This document shows positions 26,172-36,003 of a stretch of DNA of 64,000 nucleotides, piece by piece. Location: NCBI GenBank assembly GCA_000227525.2, contig AGIG01000028.1, positions 496,001-560,000 on the forward strand, written 5' to 3'. Under the pieces are notes generated by a model. It was not told the origin of the DNA, did not search any database, and saw only the letters and a list, made by a program, of their open reading frames with translations. The stretch is from a gamma proteobacterium HIMB30. GTDB lineage: Bacteria > Pseudomonadota > Gammaproteobacteria > Pseudomonadales > Litorivicinaceae. Within the stretch, counting starts at the first letter, position 1. Each line of letters begins with the position of its first letter. A program made the translations under genes and the position numbers.

Positions 26172-26911
26172 GCTGCTTCGATCCCTTCGTAGCCTTCGCG
26201 TTCGAGCTTTTCAGCCAGCGTATGGTCACCTGACAACTTAATTTCACCATGTGCCAATACGTGCACAAAGTCGGGCTTCACAATGTCGAGTAGGCGTTGG
26301 TAGTGCGTGACGAGTAAGACGCTACGTTCTGGCGAGCGCATGCGGTTGATTCCTTCACCAACGACACGAAGCGCATCAACATCGAGGCCAGAGTCTGTCT
26401 CATCGAGCAGCGCGAGCGTTGGCTCAAGCAGTTGCATTTGCAGGATTTCGTTTCGTTTCTTCTCACCACCTGAGAAGCCTTCATTGACGTTGCGATGCAA
26501 GAAGGCTTCATCCATTTGCATGACTTTGAGTTTTTCACGAACCAGTTTTAGAAACTCGCCAGCCTTTAGCTCAGGCAGTCCACGATGTTCGCGAATGGCG
26601 TTCACTGCTGCTTTCAACAAGTAGATATTTTTGACACCCGGAATCTCAACAGGATACTGGAAAGATAGAAACACCCCGGCCCAAGCACGCTCTTCAGGCT
26701 CTAAATCGAGCAGGTTTTGACCCATGTAGATCACTTCTCCGTCGGTCACTTCGTAGTCATCACGGCCGGCAAGTACCGACGATAAAGTACTCTTACCGGA
26801 GCCGTTTGGTCCCATGATGGCGTGTATTTCACCAGTACCGATCTCAAGATTGATGCCTTTGAGGATGGGTTTATCACCAACCCGTGCGTGTAGATTTCGA
26901 ATAGACAGCAT
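26168..26911 (-). CDS. sufC: Fe-S assembly ATPase SufC
   Basis: 247 residues, ABC-type ATPase without membrane partner. Walker A GPNGSGKSTL, signature FSGGEKKRNE, Walker B LALLDETDSGLD with the family's characteristic D-S-G-L-D, and the switch His in LLVTHYQRLL. Drives conformational change of SufB-SufD. Overlaps sufB by ATGA. Confidence 0.97.
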   Translation of the reverse strand: MLSIRNLHARVGDKPILKGINLEIGTGEIHAIMGPNGSGKSTLSSVLAGRDDYEVTDGEVIYMGQNLLDLEPEERAWAGVFLSFQYPVEIPGVKNIYLLKAAVNAIREHRGLPELKAGEFLKLVREKLKVMQMDEAFLHRNVNEGFSGGEKKRNEILQMQLLEPTLALLDETDSGLDVDALRVVGEGINRMRSPERSVLLVTHYQRLLDIVKPDFVHVLAHGEIKLSGDHTLAEKLEREGYEGIEAA

Positions 26912-28353
26912 CAGCCGACTGCTCCTTCAAGTGTGATACCAAGGAGTGCTTCGGCTTCGACAGCGAACTCCATCGGAAGTTTTTGGAAGACTTCTTTACA
27001 GAAACCATTGACCACCATGTTGAGTGCGTCCTCTTCACTCATGCCGCGAGTCCTCAGATAGAACAATTGGTCATCACTGACCTTTGACGTCGTGGCTTCG
27101 TGTTCAAGTTGAGCGCTGGGTTCTTGAGCCTCAACGTAGGGGAATGTGTGCGCACCACACTGATCGCCAATTAACAGCGAATCGCATTGTGTAAAATTCC
27201 GTGCGTCAACAGCACCAGGAAGGACTTTCACCAGTCCTCGATAGGCATTTTGACCGCGGGCAGTCGAAATACCTTTTGAAATAATTGTTGATCGCGTGCG
27301 TGGGCCAATATGGACCATCTTTGTCCCGGTATCTGCTTGTTGCTTTTTGCCGGCAACTGCCACTGAGTAGAACTCGCCAACGGAATCTGCACCCTTTAGG
27401 ACGCAACTTGGATATTTCCAGGTGATGGCTGAGCCTGTTTCCAATTGTGTCCAACTGATCTTGGCTCGATCACCACGGCATTCACCGCGCTTGGTGACAA
27501 AGTTATAGATTCCACCTTTGCCTTCATCGTCGCCAGCAAACCAGTTCTGGACGGTTGAATATTTAATTTCAGCATCAGTCTCGGCGACTAGCTCAACTAC
27601 GGCTGCGTGCAACTGGTTTTCATCGCGCTGTGGCGCTGTACATCCTTCGAGGTACGAAACGTAAGAGCCTTCCTCAGCGACAATCAGTGTTCGTTCAAAT
27701 TGCCCGGTGTTTTGCTGATTAATTCGGAAGTAGGTCGAGAGCTCCATTGGACAGCGAACACCCTTCGGGATGTAAACGAACGAACCATCGGAGAATACTG
27801 CCGAGTTGAGCGCGCCATAGTAGTTGTCGTTTTGAGGGACGACCGAGCCGAGGAATTTTTTCACAAGCTCAGGGTGGGAATGAACCGCTTCTGATAACGG
27901 GCAAAACACAACGCCCGCTTCATGCAGCTTTTCTTTAAAGGTTGTTACCACGCTGACCGAATCGAAAACCGCATCGACAGCCACGCCTGCGAGCATCTTT
28001 TGTTCTTCAAGCGGTATCCCGAGTTTGTTGTATGTTTCGATCAATGCAGGGTCGACTTCGTCCAGACTTTTCGGTCCATCGCCTTGCTTTTTCGGCGCAG
28101 AGAAATAGCTGATTGCTTGGAAATCGATCGGTGCATAGTCAAGATGCGCCCATTCAGGTGGTGTCATCTCAAGCCATTTGGCATAAGCCTCCAGCCGCCA
28201 TTCCAATAACCACTCAGGTTCACCTTTGCGGGTCGAGATTTCGCGAATGACATCCTCATTCAAACCCGGCGGTAGTGTGTCGGATTCAATGTCAGTAACG
28301 AACCCATATTTATAGTCCTGGTCGACTAGTTGATCGATCTCTTGTTGACTCAT
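26911..28353 (-). CDS. sufB: Fe-S scaffold subunit SufB
   Basis: 480 residues. Contains [36 protein letters not shown] (family Cys) and the C-terminal [18 protein letters not shown] and [21 protein letters not shown] segments used in cluster binding. First enzyme gene of the suf operon, coupled by ATGA to the iscR-like regulator. Confidence 0.97.
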   Translation of the reverse strand: MSQQEIDQLVDQDYKYGFVTDIESDTLPPGLNEDVIREISTRKGEPEWLLEWRLEAYAKWLEMTPPEWAHLDYAPIDFQAISYFSAPKKQGDGPKSLDEVDPALIETYNKLGIPLEEQKMLAGVAVDAVFDSVSVVTTFKEKLHEAGVVFCPLSEAVHSHPELVKKFLGSVVPQNDNYYGALNSAVFSDGSFVYIPKGVRCPMELSTYFRINQQNTGQFERTLIVAEEGSYVSYLEGCTAPQRDENQLHAAVVELVAETDAEIKYSTVQNWFAGDDEGKGGIYNFVTKRGECRGDRAKISWTQLETGSAITWKYPSCVLKGADSVGEFYSVAVAGKKQQADTGTKMVHIGPRTRSTIISKGISTARGQNAYRGLVKVLPGAVDARNFTQCDSLLIGDQCGAHTFPYVEAQEPSAQLEHEATTSKVSDDQLFYLRTRGMSEEDALNMVVNGFCKEVFQKLPMEFAVEAEALLGITLEGAVG

Positions 28354-28805
28354 CAGTACACCTCCAAAGTCTCGATGCGGCGATCGGATCGCGCATAGAG
28401 CGTGTGTGGGCTGATCAGGTCTTCTAACGTTGTTTTTGTCAGAATGTGATCCACCTGATCACCTAATTCCCGCCACCGTGACATCACTGAACAGTGGTCG
28501 GTAAGCCGGCACAGTGTTTCATCTGTTCCGCACTCAGTTATCGCCGTCGGTCCTTCGATGGCCTCAATAATCACTTTGACCGGGATTTGCGATGGTGCTC
28601 TCGCTAAGCTGTATCCGCCTCGAGCACCCTGCGTTGATGTCAGCACACCGCCCTTGACCAAGAGTTTGAGCAACTTAATGCACGTTGGTTTCGGGACGGA
28701 TGACTCGTCAGACAACTGTCCTGCTGACCACAGAACGTCAGGATGCCTCGCCATCTGAGCTAAGATCACTGAGGCATAGTCGGTCAGTTTTGACAGTCGT
28801 ACCAT
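28353..28805 (-). CDS. Rrf2/IscR-family Fe-S regulator of the suf operon
   Basis: 150 residues. Rrf2 winged helix at the N-terminus ([19 protein letters not shown]) and three Cys in [14 protein letters not shown] that would hold an Fe-S cluster. Length and context match the SUF-system regulator (TIGR02944, IscR relative). Its own promoter region carries a near-consensus IscR type 1 site (28839-28863), so autoregulation by cluster occupancy is likely. Leads the operon iscR-like-sufBCDST-Rieske-AbrB-Nudix. Confidence 0.93.
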   Translation of the reverse strand: MVRLSKLTDYASVILAQMARHPDVLWSAGQLSDESSVPKPTCIKLLKLLVKGGVLTSTQGARGGYSLARAPSQIPVKVIIEAIEGPTAITECGTDETLCRLTDHCSVMSRWRELGDQVDHILTKTTLEDLISPHTLYARSDRRIETLEVY

Positions 28806-28838
28806 CGGCGCACCACAAATTGATTCCGGGTGCGCATT

Positions 28839-28863
28839 ATATAGGACTGAATAGGTCCTATAT
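28839..28863. promoter_or_regulatory. IscR-type operator of the suf operon
   Basis: A 25-bp inverted repeat: arms ATATAGGAC (28839-28847) and GTCCTATAT (28855-28863) around TGAATAG. It fits the IscR type 1 pattern (ATA...GACT...GTC...TAT) recognised by the [2Fe-2S] form. It lies 34-58 bp upstream of the regulator's ATG, between it and the 3' end of sufE, where the operon promoter must be. Confidence 0.8.
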
Positions 28864-28870
28864 CAAGCGT

Positions 28871-29293
28871 TTATGTGGATTTGGCAACCAATTGTGCCGC
28901 TTCTGCCTTCAGCCGTTGCAGCATCGAGGCAAGCCCATTGGCCCGAGTTGGCGATAAATGCTGAGACAAACCAATCGCTTCGACGAATTCAGGCTCTGTT
29001 TTGATGATCTCTTCCGCGGACGCATTGGAATACAGACGGACGACCAGCGCAATCAAACCCGAGACGATCGCAGCATCTGAATTCGCACGAACGGACACCT
29101 GGGATGCCTCACCGTCGACGACCATCCAAACCTGCGATTGGCAACCCCGGACTAAATTGGTTTGGTTTTTTTCTGATTCTTCGAGCGGTTCAATATCTTT
29201 GCCGAGATCAATCAAATACTGATATTTATCCATCCATGAATCAAAAAACTGAAACTCGTCAATGATTTCTTGCTGTCTTTCACTCAATTGCAT
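28871..29293 (-). CDS. sufE: Sulfur acceptor SufE
   Basis: 140 residues. Accepts persulfide sulfur from SufS; the active Cys is in LVRGCQSQVWMV. The C-terminal IGLSQHLSPTRANGLASML is the family signature. ATG 29293 (MQLSERQQEI) is preferred over an in-frame GTG at 29305. It is upstream of, and separately promoted from, the main suf operon; divergent from cnoX. Confidence 0.95.
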   Translation of the reverse strand: MQLSERQQEIIDEFQFFDSWMDKYQYLIDLGKDIEPLEESEKNQTNLVRGCQSQVWMVVDGEASQVSVRANSDAAIVSGLIALVVRLYSNASAEEIIKTEPEFVEAIGLSQHLSPTRANGLASMLQRLKAEAAQLVAKST

Positions 29294-29363
29294 GTGCGGT
29301 CTCACTTCAAAAGGTCACGACAGGGTATACTCCGTCGCAAATTTACGAAACTGACAGGTTGTT

Positions 29364-30227
29364 ATGTCCGAAGCTTATTCAATCCAAGTCACATCTGAAA
29401 CTTTTGAGACAGATGTTCTCCAAAAATCACAGGAAACCCCTGTTCTCGTCGATTTTTACGCGGAGTGGTGTGGCCCGTGTAAAACGCTGGGTCCAATGCT
29501 TGAACGACTCGCTGATGAATACGCCGGTGCTTTCATCTTAGCGAAAGTCGATGCGGATGCCGAGCAAATGCTTGTGGCCGGAATGGGTGTGCGTTCGTTA
29601 CCGACTGTCGTTCTTTTCAAGAACGGCCAGCCAGCTGATCATTTTATGGGCGCGCTGCCAGAAGGGGAGATTCGTGCCATTTTAGATAAGCATGTTGAGC
29701 GAGTCGAAGCATCTCCGCTCGAACGTGCCGCTGAGCTTGTCGCATTGGGTCAATATGATGAAGCGATCGCTTTGTATCAGCTGATTACCGCTGATGATCC
29801 AGAAAATTATGATGCCTATCTCGACATGGCGCAGGCGCTACTGAAAAAAGGCGATTTAGACAGTGCTGAGGCGATCGTTGAACGACTGCCTGATGCACAG
29901 AAAATGGATCCACGCGCGAAGTCGATCGTTGCTGGGAAGGCGTTTCAGGATCTATTAGCCGGTGCTCTTGATCGCGCAACTTGTGAATCTCGCATCGCGG
30001 CCAACGACGAGGACAGTGAGGCGCGGTATTTCTTAGCTGTACACTTAATGGTCTCCGATGACGTCGAGTCAGCAATAACGCATTTATTAACCATCATTCA
30101 GACGGATCGTCAATATAACGACGATGCCGCGCGTTTGTTATTGATTCAAATTTTTGATCGGTTGGGGAATGACGATCCACGTGCACGAACAGGCCGCAGA
30201 CAACTTGCGACGTTGTTGATGGTGTAA
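29364..30227 (+). CDS. cnoX: Thioredoxin-TPR co-chaperone CnoX (YbbN)
   Basis: 287 residues: an N-terminal thioredoxin domain with WCGPC (C36, C39) and SLPTVVLFKNG, then TPR-like helices (AAELVALGQYDEAIALYQLI and onward). CnoX holds unfolding proteins during bleach stress and hands them to chaperones. E. coli CnoX has lost the first Cys of the motif, while this one keeps the full CxxC and could have redox activity. Start ATG 29364; a TATACT -10-like box is at 29313-29318. Confidence 0.9.
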   Translation: MSEAYSIQVTSETFETDVLQKSQETPVLVDFYAEWCGPCKTLGPMLERLADEYAGAFILAKVDADAEQMLVAGMGVRSLPTVVLFKNGQPADHFMGALPEGEIRAILDKHVERVEASPLERAAELVALGQYDEAIALYQLITADDPENYDAYLDMAQALLKKGDLDSAEAIVERLPDAQKMDPRAKSIVAGKAFQDLLAGALDRATCESRIAANDEDSEARYFLAVHLMVSDDVESAITHLLTIIQTDRQYNDDAARLLLIQIFDRLGNDDPRARTGRRQLATLLMV

Positions 30228-30229
30228 CC

Positions 30230-31876
30230 GTGAGCGAAAAGCCAACGAATTTTATTCGGACAAAGATCGCCGACCAAATTAAACAAGGCCAACTGACGGA
30301 AGTCGTCACGCGTTTTCCACCAGAGCCCAATGGCTATTTGCATGTTGGTCATGCGAAGAGTATCTGCCTTAATTTTGGTTTGGCTGAGGAGTTTGGCGGG
30401 CGCTGTCATCTTCGGTTTGATGACACCAACCCTGAGAAAGAATCGCAGGAATACATCGATGCAATTGAAGCTGATGTGCGTTGGCTTGGGTTTGAGTGGT
30501 CAGCACTCTGTCACACAGCCGACTATTTTCAGCAGCTGTTTGATTGGGCATTGCATTTAATCCGAAATGGAGATGCCTACGTCGATGAGCAGTCAGCAGA
30601 AGCAATGCGTGCCAACCGGGGAACATTGACCGAGCCTGGTATCGATAGCCCTCACCGTGATCGCTCGCCTGAAGAAAACGAAGCGCTATTTTTAAAAATG
30701 CGTGACGGCGAGTTACCTGAAGGAGCGGCTGTTCTTCGAGCGAAGATTTCGATGTCGGCGGCGAATTTGAATCTTCGTGATCCGGCGTTATATCGCATTC
30801 GGCATCTATCGCATCCACGAGCTGGTGATCAGTGGTGTATTTATCCCACCTATGACTATGCCCACGGTCAAAGCGATGCAATCGAAGGAATCACGCACTC
30901 GTTATGTACGCTTGAGTTTGAGGATCATAGACCACTGTACGAGTGGCTGTTGAAAAAACTGCCAGTCCCTCATCGACCGAAACAAACTGAATTCAGTCGC
31001 CTTGAACTTGAGGGGACTGTCACCAGCAAGCGGAAGCTAAATGCTCTGGTTGAGGGCGGTTATGTATCCGGATGGGATGATCCGCGGATGCCGACAATCG
31101 CTGGGATGCGTCGTCGAGGTTACTCTCCTGAGGGAATTCGGTTGTTCTGCGAGCGCATTGGCGTGACTCGAAAGCCCAACACCATCGAACTACAGATTCT
31201 TGAGGGTTCGATCCGTGATGATCTGGAACGGCGTGCGCACAAAGCGATGGCTGTGTTGAATCCGCTGAAAGTCGTGGTAACGAACTGGGATCAAGCCCCC
31301 TTGGAGCTGGACGTTCCCTGGCACCCCAAGCACCCTGAATTAGGATCTCGCACTATGCTTTTTGGTCGCGAGCTTCTGATCGATCGATCTGATTTTGAAC
31401 TTGACCCACCAGATGGGTTCTTCCGACTATTTCCAGGCGGTAGCGTTCGTTTGAAGTATGGATTCATTGTCGATTTCGAGGACGTTGTACTTGATGCTGA
31501 AGGGCAAGTATCTGAAGTCCATGTGCGATACGATCCAGCAACCCGTTCAGGCCAGGATCAATCAGGCCGGAAGGTCAAGGGCACTATCCATTGGGTCCAT
31601 GAAGCATCCGCGAGGGAAGTCGATGTGCGTTTGTATGATCGATTGTTCACAGTACCGGATCCTGGAAACTATGAAGATCCTGCATCAGTCATGAATCCAG
31701 AATCATTGATTGACGGCCAAGCGTTGGTTGAGCCTGCACTCGGAACACTGATGCCTGATGCCTATTTCCAGTTCGAGCGGGTTGGCTTCTTTAAACAAGA
31801 TCCTGAAAGTTCTGATGACCGAATCGTTTATAACCGTTCTGTGACATTGAAAGACGCGTGGGCCAGGAAAAAGTAA
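30230..31876 (+). CDS. glnS: Glutaminyl-tRNA synthetase
   Basis: Class I synthetase charging tRNA-Gln; 548 residues (E. coli 554). HIGH motif variant in PEPNGYLHVGHAKS, KMSKS-type loop as GTVTSKRKLN, DDTNPEKE and WCIYPTYDYAHGQSDAIEGI. Presence of GlnRS fits Gammaproteobacteria. GTG start two bases after cnoX; its end overlaps murQ by 19 bp. Confidence 0.97.
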   Translation: MSEKPTNFIRTKIADQIKQGQLTEVVTRFPPEPNGYLHVGHAKSICLNFGLAEEFGGRCHLRFDDTNPEKESQEYIDAIEADVRWLGFEWSALCHTADYFQQLFDWALHLIRNGDAYVDEQSAEAMRANRGTLTEPGIDSPHRDRSPEENEALFLKMRDGELPEGAAVLRAKISMSAANLNLRDPALYRIRHLSHPRAGDQWCIYPTYDYAHGQSDAIEGITHSLCTLEFEDHRPLYEWLLKKLPVPHRPKQTEFSRLELEGTVTSKRKLNALVEGGYVSGWDDPRMPTIAGMRRRGYSPEGIRLFCERIGVTRKPNTIELQILEGSIRDDLERRAHKAMAVLNPLKVVVTNWDQAPLELDVPWHPKHPELGSRTMLFGRELLIDRSDFELDPPDGFFRLFPGGSVRLKYGFIVDFEDVVLDAEGQVSEVHVRYDPATRSGQDQSGRKVKGTIHWVHEASAREVDVRLYDRLFTVPDPGNYEDPASVMNPESLIDGQALVEPALGTLMPDAYFQFERVGFFKQDPESSDDRIVYNRSVTLKDAWARKK

Positions 31877-32763
31877 CGCTACCACCGACGGAGATCGTCG
31901 ATCCGGCTGGTCGCGAGTTTGATCGGCTACCGGTTGCCCAGCAATTGGAGCATTTGTTGGCTTCGCAGGCTCACGCCATTGAGGCTGTCCGGAAAATCAC
32001 TGATCAATTGGCTTCCGCAGTCGAGGTTGCGACTGACCGTCTTCGTGCGAGTGACGGCCGACTCGTGTATGCCGGTGCAGGCTGTTCGATTCGGATTGGC
32101 GTCCAGGATGGTGTCGAACTGGTCCCAACATTTGGATGGCCTCTGAATCGTCTTACGTATTTAATTGCAGGAGGAGCGAAGGCACTTGCTGAATCGGTCG
32201 AGGGCGCTGAGGATGATGTTGATGATGCGGTTTTCCAGGTCGAACAACAGCGTCTCACCGCCTCAGATGTGGTCATTGGTATTGCAGCCTCGGGGAATAC
32301 GCCATTTACCTGTCAAGTTCTTGCGAGAGCCAAAGAGCAGGGCGCTTTGACCATCGGCGTCAGTTCAAATCCGGCCGGTCGACTGGTAGCGATCGTAGAC
32401 CATGGTTTGTTCACTGAAACCGGTGCTGAAGTTCTTGCAGGTTCCACTCGGTTGGGTGCTGGTACGGCGCAAAAAGCATTACTGAATGCGTTTTCCACAG
32501 GGCTCATGACCCAACTTGGGCGTGTGCTTGGTAATGAAATGCTCTGTGTGCAGGCAACAAATGCGAAACTGAAAGACCGCCAGGCGCGAATCTTGGCAGG
32601 CCAAATCGAAGGGTTTGACGAGACACGTGCATATCAGTTGTTGCGTGACCTGAATTGGGATTTACGTGCGGGCTTGTTAGTCGCGTCGGGGTGGGATCGA
32701 CAGGATGCCCAACACGCTCTCACCGATGAGCGTCCTTTTCGTGAGCTGCTACGCTCCAGCTGA
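31858..32763 (+). CDS. murQ: N-acetylmuramic acid 6-phosphate etherase
   Basis: Cleaves the lactyl ether of MurNAc-6-phosphate to GlcNAc-6-phosphate in cell-wall recycling. 301 residues with a SIS domain; LIAGGAKALAESVEGAEDD (catalytic Glu), VGIAASGNTPF and GSTRLGAGTAQKALLNAFSTG match the family. The N-terminal part is divergent: the loop usually written GAGTSGRLG here is GAGCSIRIG. GTG start within the glnS end. No anmK or PTS partner is adjacent. Confidence 0.88.
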   Translation: MGQEKVTLPPTEIVDPAGREFDRLPVAQQLEHLLASQAHAIEAVRKITDQLASAVEVATDRLRASDGRLVYAGAGCSIRIGVQDGVELVPTFGWPLNRLTYLIAGGAKALAESVEGAEDDVDDAVFQVEQQRLTASDVVIGIAASGNTPFTCQVLARAKEQGALTIGVSSNPAGRLVAIVDHGLFTETGAEVLAGSTRLGAGTAQKALLNAFSTGLMTQLGRVLGNEMLCVQATNAKLKDRQARILAGQIEGFDETRAYQLLRDLNWDLRAGLLVASGWDRQDAQHALTDERPFRELLRSS

Positions 32764-34485
32764 TTGGGTGTTGCCGTGAGTCTCGCAAGCCGGGTCGAGT
32801 GTACACATCGCCTCATAATGTGAGAGGAAAATCTGCCCTGTCAGGTGCGCTTTGAAACCGACTCGGTTCAGTCGATCCATCACAGGCCCTTTGACCTCTG
32901 ATAAGTGAAATTTGATGTTTTGAGAATGCAATCGTTCATTAATCGATTCGAGCACTTCAAGGCCTGACGCATCAATTTCGTTGATCGCGTGACAGAGCAA
33001 CACCAAATCGGTCAGGTGTTCGTTTTTGCTGAGTAACTCATTGATGGCATCTTCGAAGGTATGACCGTTTAAAAAATACAGCATTTCATCTAAGCGGATG
33101 GCTAGAATCTTTTCACTTTTTAAGACGTCATGGCGGCTCGCATTTCGAAAATGCTGGGTGCCAGGGATCTGGCCGATTACAGCGAAGTGTGGACGCGCAA
33201 TTTTCGCTAATAAAAAGCAAATGGAAACGACAATTCCGGCCACGATTCCGGCTTCGATCCCGATCCCGAGGACCACAGCGATCGTTGTTAACATCGCCCA
33301 AAAATCGGGTTTAGAAAAGACCCAAACGCGATGGATCGCTTTCAAATCGATAAGGGACAGGACTGCCACAATGACTGTCGCAGCCAACACAGCTTTGGGA
33401 AGATATTCAAACAAGGGAGTCAAGAATAGGGCAGTCATGGCAATCATGATTGCCGTGATGACACCTGCGAATGGTGTTTTTGCACCGGCCTCAAAGTTCA
33501 CCACTGAGCGGCTAAACCCACCGGTAACGGGGAATCCTCCGCCAAAACCACTGGCAATATTTGCCGCGCCTAATCCGATCAACTCTTGGTTCGGCTGGAT
33601 TCTTTCGCGGCGGCGGGCAGCGAGGGTATGGCCAACGCTGACTGTCTCAACAAAGCCAACGATCGAGATCAGAAATGCTGCAGGAAGGAGTTCTTTGGCG
33701 AGGGTTAAATCAAGCTCTGGTAATGAAGGCACCGGCAGTCCATCAGGGATCACGCCAACGATTGAGACACCAGCGTGATGGAGCGCAAAAAAGCTGACAA
33801 CTGTCGTTGAAACAATTACGGCCATAACCGGACCAGCTTTGGCCACAGTCCCGGCAACGGCGGCGGTCATTCCGAATTTTATCAATCGAGGTTCGAGCCC
33901 ACTGCGGACCCAAAATAGAAAGATCATCGAGGAAACACCGATGATTAACGTTGGCCAATTGGTTTCATTCAGATGTGTTGTCAGGTTAAGCAGAATGGAT
34001 GGCATATCGTGCCCGTACACTGGGATGCCCAAGATATGCTTGAATTGACTGACTGCGATTAAGATCGCTGACGCGCTGATAAAGCCCGAGATCACCGGGT
34101 GCGACAGAAGATTGGCTAGAAATCCTGCGCGAGCAAATCCAAGTCCCATGAGAATCGCGCCTGATAGTAGGCTCAACAAGATTGCTGCGCCCAGGTATTC
34201 CGGCGAGCCCGGTGTAGCGATTGGACCAATTGCTGCCGCGGTCATCAATGAAATGACAGCGACTGGCCCAACAGCAAGGGTCATGCTTGAGCCGAGGAGT
34301 GCGTAAGCGAATAAAGGCAGGATTGACGCATACAAACCAACTTCTGGTGGTAACCCAGCAAGCATGGCGTATGCGAGTGACTGAGGAATCAGCATGATAG
34401 TGACGATGACAGCAGCAACCGCATCGTCACTCAGTTTCGAGCGATTGTAGGCCTTAGCCCACTGAAACAGTGGTGGTCTTAGCAC
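32749..34485 (-). CDS. SulP-family anion permease with STAS domain
   Basis: 578 residues. Multi-span SulP domain (IPQSLAYAMLAGLPPEVGLY, the YALLGSSMTLAVGPVAVIS signature and GGFPVTGGFSRSVVN) followed by a cytosolic STAS domain from about residue 440 (CHAINEIDASGLEVLESI). SulP proteins carry sulfate, bicarbonate or other anions. Next to sulfur-oxidising genes, sulfate/sulfite is a fair guess but unproved. GTG start; convergent with murQ with a 15-bp overlap. Confidence 0.88.
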   Translation of the reverse strand: MLRPPLFQWAKAYNRSKLSDDAVAAVIVTIMLIPQSLAYAMLAGLPPEVGLYASILPLFAYALLGSSMTLAVGPVAVISLMTAAAIGPIATPGSPEYLGAAILLSLLSGAILMGLGFARAGFLANLLSHPVISGFISASAILIAVSQFKHILGIPVYGHDMPSILLNLTTHLNETNWPTLIIGVSSMIFLFWVRSGLEPRLIKFGMTAAVAGTVAKAGPVMAVIVSTTVVSFFALHHAGVSIVGVIPDGLPVPSLPELDLTLAKELLPAAFLISIVGFVETVSVGHTLAARRRERIQPNQELIGLGAANIASGFGGGFPVTGGFSRSVVNFEAGAKTPFAGVITAIMIAMTALFLTPLFEYLPKAVLAATVIVAVLSLIDLKAIHRVWVFSKPDFWAMLTTIAVVLGIGIEAGIVAGIVVSICFLLAKIARPHFAVIGQIPGTQHFRNASRHDVLKSEKILAIRLDEMLYFLNGHTFEDAINELLSKNEHLTDLVLLCHAINEIDASGLEVLESINERLHSQNIKFHLSEVKGPVMDRLNRVGFKAHLTGQIFLSHYEAMCTLDPACETHGNTQSAGA

Positions 34486-34692
34486 GTTCGGATGTCACCA
34501 GTCATTCTCGTCCTTTGAGTCTGAGGTCGAAGTCCATTGGGTTGGCGTGACTGCCAATGAAAGCTCGCAATTCAGACCGAGGCATGGACGGATATATCGT
34601 GTTACTTGGTCGCATGAGTCTTCCGCCATCTCCATCATTCCCTTACCGCACTCGATCCTGTCAGTTGTGCCGACGGTCGGTATTCAGATCGC
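34486..34692. other. 207-bp gap between SulP and DUF442 genes
   Basis: No family gene seen. On the minus strand an ATG at 34585 opens 27 codons ending at 34502 (MPRSELRAFIGSHANPMDF...), lying just ahead of the SulP start; it lacks a convincing ribosome-binding site and is not called as a gene. The stretch probably holds the SulP promoter or leader. Confidence 0.4.
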
Positions 34693-35103
34693 CTATGACA
34701 ATCGATGAGCGATGTCGACGACGGTCAAGCCCGCTTTGTCTACTGTCTCGATGAGCGTATTAACATCTTGTTTGCCGGCTTCAGACAGCGCCCATAACTT
34801 GGCACAACGCGCTCCGGAACGGCAATAAGTCAAAACAGGTCCTGGTACCTCAGACAGCAGTGCAGCATGTTGTGCAACATCAGTGTCTGTGATGTTTGCA
34901 CCATTGACTGGCAGATAACGGAACTCGATGCCAAGCGCGTTCGCTTTCTGTGCCATTGAATCGGCGTCTGCATGCGGTTCACCCTCTTCATCAGGGCGGT
35001 TACAAATCACGGCGTTAAAACCAGCTTCTTTCACCGCTTCCAAATCATCCACGGTGAGTTGGTCAGCGACAGACAGTTCAGTTGTCAGTTGACGAATAAT
35101 CAT
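34693..35103 (-). CDS. DUF442/TIGR01244 phosphatase-like protein
   Basis: 136 residues with a dual-specificity-phosphatase fold and a Cys-phosphatase loop in VLTYCRSGARCAKLW (CxxxxxR type). Often found next to, or fused with, the Blh/ETHE1-type metallohydrolase of sulfide-responsive loci. Its substrate is unknown. AAGGAGGC lies ahead of the ATG, nine bases behind the metallohydrolase stop. Confidence 0.85.
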   Translation of the reverse strand: MIIRQLTTELSVADQLTVDDLEAVKEAGFNAVICNRPDEEGEPHADADSMAQKANALGIEFRYLPVNGANITDTDVAQHAALLSEVPGPVLTYCRSGARCAKLWALSEAGKQDVNTLIETVDKAGLTVVDIAHRLS

Positions 35104-35112
35104 AGTGCCTCC

Positions 35113-35973
35113 TTAGACGGCATCGAGCGGGATTTTCAAATAGCGTACGCCATTCTCTTCAGCAGGCGGTAATTCTCCAGCTCGCATATTGACCTGCACC
35201 GATGGCAGGATCAGTGATGGCATGCTCAGTGATTGATCTTTCGCTCTGCGCATTGCGACAAATTCATCTTCTGAAATGCCATCATGGACATGAAGATTGG
35301 AAGCTTTTTGCTTGCCAACAGTTGTTTCGTACTGCATTTCACGATCATTGGGCATGTAGTCATGGCACATGAACATTCGTGTTTCTGGTGGCAGTGCCAA
35401 CAGTTTTTGGATGCTCTGATAAAGAACACGCGCATCGCCGCCTGGGAAATCACAACGCGCGGTTCCGAAATCTGGCATAAACAGCGTGTCACCGACAAAA
35501 AGTGCATCACCGATGTGGTAGGTCATACAAGCCGGTGTATGACCTGGAGTGTGTATTGCTTTCGCTGTGAGTCCGCCTATCGAGAAGGAATCGCCGTCGA
35601 CGAATAAATGATCAAACTGGGACCCATCACGACAGAATTCAGGCTCGACATTGAATAGATTGCCAAAAATTTGTTGCACATCGGTGATGTGGGCACCAAT
35701 ACCGATCTTGCCACCGAGATGTTTGTGTAAATAAGGAGCAGCTGACAAATGGTCCGCATGAACATGGGTTTCTAGGATCCATTCGACTGTTAGGTTTTCA
35801 TTCTCAACCATTGAGATAACGCGTTGTGCGCCATCTGTTTTTGTTCGGCCGCTTGCTCCCTCAAAGTCGAGCACTGAATCGATAATCGCACAAGCAGATG
35901 AATGAGGGTCCTTGACGAGATAGGTCAACGTCCAGGTTTCGTGATCAAAGAATGCTCGGACATCGGGTGCCAC
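35113..35973 (-). CDS. Blh/ETHE1-type metallo-beta-lactamase-fold hydrolase (probable persulfide dioxygenase)
   Basis: 286 residues. Metal-binding motifs: ETHVHADHLSAA (HxHxDH), HTPGHTPACM (His), LFVGDTLFMPDFGTARCDFP (Asp) and MCHDY (His). The GTARCDFPGGD segment resembles ETHE1/Blh persulfide dioxygenases, which oxidise glutathione persulfide to sulfite. Chemistry is inferred from family. GTG 35973 has GGAG eight bases upstream. First gene of a minus-strand pair with the DUF442 protein, divergent from the YeeE/YedE genes. Confidence 0.85.
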   Translation of the reverse strand: MAPDVRAFFDHETWTLTYLVKDPHSSACAIIDSVLDFEGASGRTKTDGAQRVISMVENENLTVEWILETHVHADHLSAAPYLHKHLGGKIGIGAHITDVQQIFGNLFNVEPEFCRDGSQFDHLFVDGDSFSIGGLTAKAIHTPGHTPACMTYHIGDALFVGDTLFMPDFGTARCDFPGGDARVLYQSIQKLLALPPETRMFMCHDYMPNDREMQYETTVGKQKASNLHVHDGISEDEFVAMRRAKDQSLSMPSLILPSVQVNMRAGELPPAEENGVRYLKIPLDAV

Positions 35974-36003
35974 GATGGTCTCCTTTGCGATAAAACGTTT
36001 AGT

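Noticed and set aside
33098-33778. 226-codon plus-strand frame opposite the SulP gene
   Set aside because: It mirrors the SulP coding sequence, shows no family features and is low in complexity (runs of Ala, Thr, Pro, Ile); a shadow frame.
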